Positions 1 through 5,424 of a stretch of 5,424 nucleotides of DNA are shown piece by piece. The notes under the pieces were generated by a model. That model worked only from the letters and a program-made list of their open reading frames with translations, made no database searches and was not told the origin of the DNA. The stretch is from contig QIKC01000163.1 in assembly GCA_003232855.1 (NCBI GenBank), positions 1-5,424 on the forward strand, read 5' to 3'. Every line of letters starts with the position of its first letter. Within the stretch, counting starts at the first letter, position 1. This DNA comes from Verrucomicrobiales bacterium (lineage in GTDB: Bacteria > Verrucomicrobiota > Verrucomicrobiia > Verrucomicrobiales > DEV007). The translations under genes and the position numbers were made by a program.

Positions 1-1349
1 CGGGTGCGTCCGAGCACTGCGGTTTCGATGGGGTTACTGCGCTCGCGGATCGCGTCCTCCTTACGAGTCTCCACCGATATTTTCGAGTCGAAACCGGACA
101 GCACGCGCTCGTGGCTCGAAAGAGCCGCCAGCTTGGTCTCGGTGAGGTCGATCTTCCGATGCAAATACACCCCAACCGCCAGCAGCAGGGACAGGAAGCA
201 GGCGGCGGCGGCGAGCAGGTAGGGCTTCCGCCGCTCGACATCGCGCCGACGCGCGACGCTGGCCGGGATCAAATCGATCTCCATCGGGCAGGCGCTGGTC
301 TGGCGCAACGCTAACCCGACGAGCTCGCCGAGGTTATGGGCGTCTGCGGAAATCGCGTCAGGGTCGATCTTCGGTCCGATCGCGACGTTTTTCAAAGCGT
401 TGAAATATTCGACTTCGAGATTGAGCTTCTCGGTGAGAAACTCCCTCAAGTAGGGAAGCGAGGCGCTGCCCCCACAGAGGTAGACGAGGCTCGGCGCCGA
501 ACCGCCCTGCTGGCGGAAGGCGCTGGTGGTTCGCACCACTTCGGAGTGGAGGCGGGTCATCGTGTTGCGAATGATCTTCGACATGGCAGCGATACCCGGA
601 TCTTCGTGGTCGGCATAAGTGCCTCCTAACGAAACGAAGCCATCCTGTTTTTTCCGCTGCTCGGCGTCGGAGAACGACATTTCGAACTCCTTAGCGATCG
701 CGGTGGTCGCGGCGGCGCCGCCGACCGGGATACTGCGGGTGAACACCCGGTTGCCCTCGATGTAGAGCAAGTTCGTGGTACGGGCGCCGACGTCGATCAA
801 CAGCGAACAACCCTCCGCCTCCGCATAGTTATAGCGGAAGGCATTGTAGAGAGCCATCGGGGCGACATCGACCGCACGCGGAACCAGTGGCCCGCCCTCG
901 ACCGCCTCGTTGATCTCGTCTAAGGAATCGCTCTTGATCGCGACCAACGCGACCTCCACCTCGGCGTCCGCGTCGCCCGCCGAAACGAGCTGGTAGTCCC
1001 ACGCCACCTCGTCGATCGGAAAGGGAACGTTCTGTTGCGCCTCGAAGCGCACGATATCATCGACTTTTTCCTCGTCCAGCGCCGGTAGTTTAACGAACCG
1101 AGTGAACACCGAATGACCGGAGATGGCGTAGCGGGCGCGCGCCTTGGCGACGCCGAGCTTCTCCACCAGCTCGACTACTGCGAGGGCGATCTGAGGGATG
1201 CGGGTGGCGTCGGCGGCCGGGTCGCCCAGCAGTTCGGAAAACGCGTATTCTTGGAGAATGAGGCCGCCACCTTTCCCTGCGGTAAATCGGGACAGGCCGA
1301 TCCGCTGGGATCCAACGTTGAGAGTTACGATCGAATTTTTATCGGCCAT
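1..1349 (-). CDS. pilM: PilM-like type IV pilus assembly protein with fused PilN-like membrane segment (Amuc_1101-like), 3' end outside window
   Basis: This is an actin-like ATPase-fold protein of the inner-membrane pilus assembly platform. About 449 codons are visible, and the reading frame is still open at the window edge. Residues 1-350 form the PilM domain. A phosphate-1 loop near residues 7-18 reads L-N-V-G-S-Q. A phosphate-2 loop at 183-192 reads L-L-I-D-V-G-A (D186, G188). An adenosine-type motif, C-G-G-S, lies at 292-295. After it come an I-D-L-I-P motif (358-362), an Arg-rich stretch, one hydrophobic helix (about 376-396) and a polar, probably coiled-coil region. Canonical PilM is cytoplasmic, about 350 residues, and has no such helix. 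The added part resembles the start of PilN, so this is inferred to be a PilM-PilN fusion. The ATG at 1349 is the only start: an in-frame stop lies 12 codons upstream, with no ATG, GTG or TTG between. No clear Shine-Dalgarno is seen. It follows the Amuc_1102-like gene by 73 bases, suggesting cotranscription. Confidence 0.9.
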   Translation of the reverse strand, partial: MADKNSIVTLNVGSQRIGLSRFTAGKGGGLILQEYAFSELLGDPAADATRIPQIALAVVELVEKLGVAKARARYAISGHSVFTRFVKLPALDEEKVDDIVRFEAQQNVPFPIDEVAWDYQLVSAGDADAEVEVALVAIKSDSLDEINEAVEGGPLVPRAVDVAPMALYNAFRYNYAEAEGCSLLIDVGARTTNLLYIEGNRVFTRSIPVGGAAATTAIAKEFEMSFSDAEQRKKQDGFVSLGGTYADHEDPGIAAMSKIIRNTMTRLHSEVVRTTSAFRQQGGSAPSLVYLCGGSASLPYLREFLTEKLNLEVEYFNALKNVAIGPKIDPDAISADAHNLGELVGLALRQTSACPMEIDLIPASVARRRDVERRKPYLLAAAACFLSLLLAVGVYLHRKIDLTETKLAALSSHERVLSGFDSKISVETRKEDAIRERSNPIETAVLGRT

Positions 1350-1422
1350 CTGGGTGGGGTAGGGCTGGTGACTGAAAATTTGTTATGGGGATACGGCCAA
1401 TCGGCGATGGTCTCGGCCGAAA

Positions 1423-2028
1423 CTATTCCCGCACCTCCGCGTAACTATCGTACCAAAAGAGAGCGTAAGGGGTCTTGTGCTTCGGTCTCAAGGTGCTGCT
1501 ATCTGTCGGCACGTCTGTGCGGCGCCACCACTTGGCCTTGGCCGATTTTCCATCCGTGGCGTCCCAACCCACCATCTTTCCGCCGGCATGGATCTCGACA
1601 GCGACCCACAGGTCGCGCGGGTTCGCCGAACCGGAACTCCCATACATCCGCTGGAGCGCGTTCGGGGAAAAATAAACCGCCGAGTGGAGATCGGTGCTCT
1701 TGAGGATATCGACGTGGCTGATCGTGCAGGTGAACAACTTTTTGAAATCCGGTTTCGCTGACTTGGGCAACACGAAAAATCGGATCTCCATCGAATTGAT
1801 AAAGTCCTCTCTGGATCGCGAATCGACCTGGAATTCGACGTCGATCTGTAGCCAGTCCCGCGGCTTGTCACGTATCAGTTTCACCCCTGAACCAGGTTCA
1901 ACTTGCGGAGTCTTGGTGGCGTCCACCGTCAGCTTCTTGATGTCGGCCTTAATTTTTTCCTGCGCGGAGGCGGCGACGATAGAAAAGAACGAAGCGGCGA
2001 GGGCGAGGGTAGTTACTGTTCGGCTCAT
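1423..2028 (-). CDS. Exported Amuc_1102-like pilus-associated protein
   Basis: A 201-residue secreted protein. The N-terminus is a clear Sec signal peptide: a basic start (M-S-R), a hydrophobic core at about residues 6-19, and an A-S-A cleavage site before Q23. The mature protein is about 179 residues and has no further transmembrane helix. Many alternating hydrophobic and charged stretches suggest a beta-rich fold. It contains one mature-region Cys (in F-T-C-T) and a Trp/Tyr-rich C-terminus (A-L-F-W-Y-D-S-Y). Overall look, size and position directly upstream of the PilM-like gene match the Amuc_1102 family of the Akkermansia pilus-like locus. That family assignment comes from memory of the family and from gene order, not from a search. 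A role as an envelope or periplasmic component of the pilus machine is inferred. The ATG fits the signal peptide. No Shine-Dalgarno is visible, but the upstream DNA has an AT-rich -10-like element. The alternative is an uncharacterised exported protein. Confidence 0.87.
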   Translation of the reverse strand: MSRTVTTLALAASFFSIVAASAQEKIKADIKKLTVDATKTPQVEPGSGVKLIRDKPRDWLQIDVEFQVDSRSREDFINSMEIRFFVLPKSAKPDFKKLFTCTISHVDILKSTDLHSAVYFSPNALQRMYGSSGSANPRDLWVAVEIHAGGKMVGWDATDGKSAKAKWWRRTDVPTDSSTLRPKHKTPYALFWYDSYAEVRE

Positions 2029-2052
2029 GTGTTGTCGATCTAGTAAATGGGG

Positions 2053-2060
2053 ATTAAATA
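2053..2060 (-). promoter_or_regulatory. Possible -10 element for the Amuc_1102-like/pilM unit
   Basis: Read on the minus strand, this stretch is TATTTAAT, an AT-rich island in GC-rich DNA, 24 bases before the ATG at 2028. No good -35 hexamer sits 16-18 bases upstream, so it could be a weak or activator-dependent promoter, or chance. Confidence 0.25.
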
Positions 2061-2100
2061 GCGGAGGAAGGTCGGGGCGGGTCTACAAATACAGGCTATC

Positions 2101-2115
2101 CTGTGGCGAACACAG
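2101..2115. repeat. Short hairpin, 5-bp stem
   Basis: CTGTG and CACAG are perfect inverted repeats separated by the 5-base loop GCGAA. It lies about 90 bases past the stop of the sugar-nucleotide gene. There is no T-run on either side, so it is not a typical rho-independent terminator. It could be an attenuator, a protein site or chance. Confidence 0.3.
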
Positions 2116-2141
2116 CCCAAAATTGGACAGATTCGGCAGAA

Positions 2142-2153
2142 GTGCGGCCGCAC
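2142..2153. repeat. Perfect 12-base palindrome
   Basis: GTGCGGCCGCAC reads the same on both strands. It lies 51 bases past the sugar-nucleotide gene stop and 114 bases before the Amuc_1102-like start. A dimeric regulator could bind it, but a GC-rich palindrome of this size can also arise by chance. No T-run follows, so termination is unlikely. Confidence 0.3.
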
Positions 2154-2203
2154 AGGCTGTTGATACCCGGATGCTCAAGAATACGCAAGACTCGAATTCA
2201 GAA

Positions 2204-3184
2204 TCAAGCCTGTTCTTCCATCCCTAGAAAAGTCTTAAAATAGCTGATGGTCTTGGCGATCCCCTCGTCAAAACCCACGATGGGCTCCCAGCCCAGCACG
2301 GCGCGGGCGCGAGTGATATCGGGTTGCCGCACCCTCGGGTCGTCTTCGGGAAGCTCCTTGAATACCATCTGCGAGCTGGCACCGGTCTTCTCGATGATCG
2401 CCTCGCCGAACTGCTTGATCGTCATCTCGCTCGGGTTGCCAATGTTCACCGGCTCGTGGGTATCCGCCGTGGAGAGGCGGAAAATGCCCTCAATGAGATC
2501 GGAGACGTAGCAGAAACTGCGCGTTTGCGAGCCATCGCCGAACACGGTCAACGGTTCCTCGTTCAAGGCTTGGCCGATAAAGGCGGGCACCACGCGGCCA
2601 TCCTCGAGCCGCATCCGCGGTCCGTAGGTATTGAAAATGCGGACAATCTTGGTGTCGAGTCGGTGAAACCGGTGGTAGGCCATGGTCATGGCTTCGGCGA
2701 AGCGCTTGGCCTCATCATAGACTCCGCGCGGGCCGATGGGGTTCACATTGCCCCAGTAATCCTCCTTCTGCGGGTGAATGAGTGGGTCGCCGTAGACCTC
2801 CGATGTGGAAGCGATGAGGAAGCTGGCGCCCTTGGCTTTGGCCAATCCGAGGGTGTTGTGAGTGCCCAACGCGCCGACTTTGAGGGTCGGGATCGGGAAT
2901 TCTAGGTAGTCGAAAGGGCTGGCTGGCGAGGCGAAGTGGAACACGAAATCCACCTCTCCTGGCAGGTAGATGAAATTCGTGACGTCGTGCTCGATGAAGC
3001 GGTAATCGGCGTTGCCGGCTAGGTGCTCGATGTTGCGCACGTTGCCAGTCAACAGGTTATCGATAGCGATCACGCGGTGCCCGGCGGCGAGCAGGCGGTC
3101 GGTGAGGTGCGAGCCGAGAAATCCGGCGCCGCCAGTGACCACACAGGTCTTCTTGGCTTTTCTTTGGTTGGAAAATACGTCCAT
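2204..3184 (-). CDS. UDP-glucuronate decarboxylase (UDP-xylose synthase)-like extended SDR enzyme
   Basis: A cytoplasmic NAD-dependent sugar-nucleotide enzyme of 326 residues, a normal family length. The Rossmann motif T-G-G-A-G-F-L-G-S is at residues 17-25 and is followed by D42, which favours NAD over NADP. The A-S-P-A-S-P segment is at 85-90. The catalytic region has T127/S128/E129 and the Y-x3-K pair Y156 and K160. The block [17 protein letters not shown] at 145-161 is characteristic of the UDP-glucuronate decarboxylase group. Further family blocks are N-T-Y-G-P-R-M (185-191) and G-D-G-S-Q-T-R-S-F (216-224). The expected reaction is UDP-glucuronate to UDP-xylose plus CO2, with bound NAD recycled. 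It lies 52 bases after the glycosylphosphotransferase on the same strand, probably in the same transcript. A related epimerase or 4,6-dehydratase activity is possible but fits the active-site block less well. No strong Shine-Dalgarno precedes the ATG. Confidence 0.92.
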   Translation of the reverse strand: MDVFSNQRKAKKTCVVTGGAGFLGSHLTDRLLAAGHRVIAIDNLLTGNVRNIEHLAGNADYRFIEHDVTNFIYLPGEVDFVFHFASPASPFDYLEFPIPTLKVGALGTHNTLGLAKAKGASFLIASTSEVYGDPLIHPQKEDYWGNVNPIGPRGVYDEAKRFAEAMTMAYHRFHRLDTKIVRIFNTYGPRMRLEDGRVVPAFIGQALNEEPLTVFGDGSQTRSFCYVSDLIEGIFRLSTADTHEPVNIGNPSEMTIKQFGEAIIEKTGASSQMVFKELPEDDPRVRQPDITRARAVLGWEPIVGFDEGIAKTISYFKTFLGMEEQA

Positions 3185-3236
3185 AAGTCTTTGGTAAATC
3201 GGGTGCGGTGTTCGGATAGAGAATAATGCGGATCGA

Positions 3237-4634
3237 TCACTTCGCTCCGCGCCGTAGGAGAACCGCCGGCAGCGTGAGGAGGAGGATCTTTATATCGAGC
3301 CAAATCGACCAGTTGTCGATGTACTTCAGGTCGAGTTCGACCCATTCGTCGAAACTGGTAATACTGTTGCGCCCGGAGATCTGCCATATGCAGGTCAGCC
3401 CCGGTCTCATACTGAGGCGCCGCCGCTGCGAGGTGCGTTCGATCCGCGCCACCTCGTCGGTCGGCAGAGGGCGCGGCCCGACCAGACTCATCTGGCCTAG
3501 GACAACATTGAGCAACTGCGGCAGTTCGTCGATACTGCGACGGCGTAAAAAGTCGCCGAACTTGAACACTCTCGGGTCGTTGTCCACTTTGAACACCGGG
3601 CCGCTCATCTGGTTCTCTGCTTGCAACGCCCCCTTCAGCTCCTCGGCGTCGAGCCCCATGGTGCGGAATTTGTACATGACAAATGGCGCGCCGTTTTTGC
3701 CGCCGCGCTTCTGTTTGAACAGCACCGGCCCGGGGGAATTGAGGCGAATACCGGCCCAGGCGAAGATCCACAGGGGCAAGGTGAGCAGGATAATCACCAA
3801 CGCCCCCACCCGATCGAGCATGCTCTTCAGCACCATCGCCCACGAGGCGTCCGGGGCACTGCGGAACACCATCATAATGCGCCCGCCGAGCACGTCCATG
3901 TTGGGACGGGCGATCGAAGTCTCAAAAAAGTCGGTGGAGAGCCACGCCTCGACCCCCTCGGCCTCGCAGGCGCTGATCGCCTCCTGCACCTTTTCAAAAT
4001 GAATGTGCCCCGCCGCGAAGATCACCCGCTCCACCGAATGCTGGTGTAACGCGGCGATCAGGTCACCCACCGGGCGCTTGGCTAGGTCGATCATGTCCAC
4101 GGCGCGGATCGATGATTCGCCGGCGCGGTCGAACTGATCGGCGAGCCGCGCCATCTCCCCCACCCCACCGACGAAAATCACCTCTTCGTGCCATCGCTCG
4201 GCGACCACTTTACGTCGGATATAGCGGCGCACGAGTGCCTCCTTGGCGAGCAAGAACCCGCCGCCGACCGGCACCAACAAGGCCAGCACCACCCGGCTTT
4301 GGGCTCCCCATTTGAAAAACACCACGCAGCCGCCGATCACCACCGCCACCACCAGTAGTGCCCGCACCAACTGCCGGATCGAGCGCCACACGGTTTTCTG
4401 CAAAACGTGGGAGTAATACCCATGCATTTCGAGGATCACCGGGGTGAAGGGCACGATGATGGCCATCAGCCAGAAAAAGTCACCGAACGGCGGAATGTTG
4501 CCCTCCCCGGTGGCGCCGAAGAGCTCCGGATTATAGAAGCGCAGCGAGTGACAAAGCCAAAACGCCAACGCAATCAGACAACTATCCAAAATCTGGTTGA
4601 TCTGGAGGTTGATTTCCTGTTTGCGTCCGAGCAT
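3237..4634 (-). CDS. Exopolysaccharide polyprenyl glycosylphosphotransferase (WbaP/WcaJ-type initiating transferase)
   Basis: An inner-membrane enzyme that transfers a sugar 1-phosphate from a UDP-sugar to undecaprenyl phosphate, the first step of lipid-linked glycan synthesis. With the start used here it has 465 residues. Four N-terminal hydrophobic helices lie near 15-33, 53-73, 89-107 and 115-133. Next is a Rossmann-like region with G-G-V-G-E (156-160). A fifth hydrophobic segment (277-295) leads into the bacterial sugar-transferase domain. That domain shows K-F-R-T-M (322-326), the acidic pair D369-E370 in I-D-E-L-P-Q, G-P-R-P (386-389) and [12 protein letters not shown] (411-422), all hallmarks of the family. 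Sugar specificity (glucose, galactose or other) cannot be read from sequence. The frame is open to an ATG at 4742, but that would add 36 polar residues and overlap the divergent aroD. The ATG at 4634 puts the first helix close to the N-terminus and is preferred. Confidence 0.93.
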   Translation of the reverse strand: MLGRKQEINLQINQILDSCLIALAFWLCHSLRFYNPELFGATGEGNIPPFGDFFWLMAIIVPFTPVILEMHGYYSHVLQKTVWRSIRQLVRALLVVAVVIGGCVVFFKWGAQSRVVLALLVPVGGGFLLAKEALVRRYIRRKVVAERWHEEVIFVGGVGEMARLADQFDRAGESSIRAVDMIDLAKRPVGDLIAALHQHSVERVIFAAGHIHFEKVQEAISACEAEGVEAWLSTDFFETSIARPNMDVLGGRIMMVFRSAPDASWAMVLKSMLDRVGALVIILLTLPLWIFAWAGIRLNSPGPVLFKQKRGGKNGAPFVMYKFRTMGLDAEELKGALQAENQMSGPVFKVDNDPRVFKFGDFLRRRSIDELPQLLNVVLGQMSLVGPRPLPTDEVARIERTSQRRRLSMRPGLTCIWQISGRNSITSFDEWVELDLKYIDNWSIWLDIKILLLTLPAVLLRRGAK

Positions 4635-4699
4635 GGATTTGTGGTGGGAGAACTCGCCTCGACGCGTAGGGTTCGACTCACTCAACCACCGCCGAACCA
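4635..4699. promoter_or_regulatory. Short divergent intergenic region (glycosylphosphotransferase / aroD)
   Basis: Sixty-five bases separate the preferred starts of the two divergent genes, so both promoters should lie here or reach into the neighbouring coding sequence. No clear -10/-35 pair or Shine-Dalgarno is seen in either direction. The region is assigned by gene orientation alone. Confidence 0.35.
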
Positions 4700-5404
4700 A
4701 TGGCGCAGCTAGCCAAAATGTCAATCGACCGCCAACAGGCAAACATCGTCGTCCCCGCCACCGCGTTGGGGGATCTGGAATCCATCACCCGCACGCCGCT
4801 GGCTGAGGCGCCTTGGGATCTCGTCGAAGCACGGCTCGACCTGCTCGCATCGGTACCGCCCGAACTGGTCGCAAAATCCCTCAGCCCAATTCTGCTAACG
4901 GCGCGGCATCCGGCAGAGGGGGGCGCAGCCGGGTTCACCGATCCGGGCGCGCGCAGCGCTGTGCTAGCGCCGCTAATTCCCCATGCCGTAGGGCTCGACA
5001 TCGAGATCGCCCACGCCGGAGCGATGTCCGGCACCCTCGACGAAGCGCGCGCGGCGGGGCTTTGCATCGTGCTCTCCTTTCACGACTTCACCGCGACGCC
5101 GGATGCCGCACGGCTCGATCAAATCGTCGCCGAAGGAATCGCTTCTGGCGCCGACATCGTCAAACTCGCAACGCGCACCGAGAGCGCGGGCGACGTCGCT
5201 CGCCTCATCGACTTGCTCGAGCGGTTCCCCGAGCAGCCGCTCTCAGTGATGGGCATGGGGCCGCTGGGCATGGCCTCGCGGCTGCTGGCGGCGGGCTGCG
5301 GATCGGCCCTGAACTACGCGTCCCACGGCGCCGCGACCGTCGATGGCCAGTGGCCAGCCGCCGAGTTCCATGCATTGTTAGAACGCACCGGCGCCCGCAC
5401 CTAA
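4700..5404 (+). CDS. aroD: 3-dehydroquinate dehydratase, type I
   Basis: A cytoplasmic shikimate-pathway enzyme that dehydrates 3-dehydroquinate to 3-dehydroshikimate through a lysine Schiff base. It has 234 residues, slightly shorter than the roughly 250 of enterobacterial AroD. Type I landmarks appear in order along the TIM barrel: E43-x-R45-x-D47 (substrate and fold motif), R69 in L-L-T-A-R-H-P followed by E-G-G (73-75), and G-L-D-I-E near residue 100. The catalytic H128 is in S-F-H-D-F and the Schiff-base K155 is in A-D-I-V-K-L-A. The S-V-M-G-M-G-P-L-G-M-A-S-R block has substrate-binding R194, and Q217 lies near the C-terminus. All expected catalytic residues are present. Two in-frame ATGs, at 4700 and 4718, are possible starts; neither has a clear Shine-Dalgarno, and the second would give 228 residues. 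It is divergent from the glycosylphosphotransferase and no other shikimate gene is visible in the window. Confidence 0.93.
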   Translation: MAQLAKMSIDRQQANIVVPATALGDLESITRTPLAEAPWDLVEARLDLLASVPPELVAKSLSPILLTARHPAEGGAAGFTDPGARSAVLAPLIPHAVGLDIEIAHAGAMSGTLDEARAAGLCIVLSFHDFTATPDAARLDQIVAEGIASGADIVKLATRTESAGDVARLIDLLERFPEQPLSVMGMGPLGMASRLLAAGCGSALNYASHGAATVDGQWPAAEFHALLERTGART

Positions 5405-5424
5405 TCGCCGACCACTTCCATCGG

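Larger units (their letters stand above)
2029..2203. other. 175-base intergenic spacer with small inverted repeats
   Basis: This is the largest gene-free stretch, lying between the sugar-nucleotide gene stop and the start of the Amuc_1102-like gene, both on the minus strand. It holds a short hairpin (2101-2115), a perfect 12-base palindrome (2142-2153) and an AT-rich -10-like element (2053-2060). The spacing suggests that the pilus genes have their own promoter and are a separate unit from the glycan genes. No convincing coding sequence is seen here. Confidence 0.55.

Noticed and set aside
1113..1703. Plus-strand open frame of 196 codons
   Set aside because: It runs antisense across the PilM-like and Amuc_1102-like genes, both of which have recognisable protein features. 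Its translation is low-complexity, rich in Arg, Pro and Ser, with no motif. It is a GC-rich shadow frame.
2101..2160. Rho-independent terminator for the decarboxylase gene
   Set aside because: The hairpins are short, lie 50-100 bases past the stop, and have no T-run after them on the minus strand.
2324..2905. Plus-strand open frame of 193 codons antisense to the decarboxylase gene
   Set aside because: The opposite strand encodes complete short-chain dehydrogenase motifs. The antisense translation has no family resemblance.
3070..3843. Minus-strand open frame of 257 codons
   Set aside because: It overlaps the glycosylphosphotransferase and the UDP-glucuronate decarboxylase in another frame. 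The translation is Arg/Ala/Pro-rich with no domain, while both overlapped genes have strong family motifs.
3226..4049. Plus-strand open frames antisense to the glycosylphosphotransferase (258 and 142 codons)
   Set aside because: They are complementary to clear sugar-transferase coding sequence and show no recognisable motif or signal. They are shadows of GC-biased codon use.
4639..4672. Promoter for aroD (TTGTGG with TAGGGT)
   Set aside because: The hexamers match poorly and are 22 bases apart, too far for a normal sigma-70 promoter.

Overview
The window looks like chromosomal DNA of a GC-rich Verrucomicrobiota bacterium, probably an Opitutaceae relative. The best clue is the pair at the left end. 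A secreted protein resembling the Amuc_1102 pilus-like family lies just upstream of a membrane-anchored PilM homologue resembling Amuc_1101. This reproduces the order of the Akkermansia type IV pilus-like locus. The phylum call rests on protein resemblance and gene order recalled from memory, not on a search. No rRNA, tRNA, CRISPR array, insertion sequence or phage gene is visible.

Layout: four genes lie on the minus strand and are read right to left from about 4634 down to position 1. First is a five-helix polyprenyl glycosylphosphotransferase (3237-4634), which starts lipid-linked glycan synthesis. After a 52-base gap comes a UDP-glucuronate decarboxylase-like sugar-nucleotide enzyme (2204-3184). 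A 175-base spacer with small inverted repeats follows. Then come the Amuc_1102-like exported protein (1423-2028), a 73-base gap, and the PilM-like protein (1-1349), which is cut off by the window edge. On the plus strand, divergent from the glycosyltransferase, is a type I 3-dehydroquinate dehydratase (aroD, 4700-5404) of the shikimate pathway. Gene density is high, and no gene-free stretch reaches 300 bases.

How they fit together: the glycosylphosphotransferase and the decarboxylase form a plausible exopolysaccharide or glycan module, one loading the first sugar phosphate on undecaprenyl phosphate and the other supplying UDP-xylose. The other two minus-strand genes belong to a pilus-like secretion and assembly machine. 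Both modules act at the cell envelope, but a functional link is only inferred from proximity.

The most notable sequence observation is that the PilM homologue carries, in the same chain, a PilN-like segment: an I-D-L-I-P motif, a basic stretch, one transmembrane helix and a polar helical region. It therefore looks like a PilM-PilN fusion. Its first phosphate-binding motif also has Asn where actin-like PilM proteins normally have Asp.
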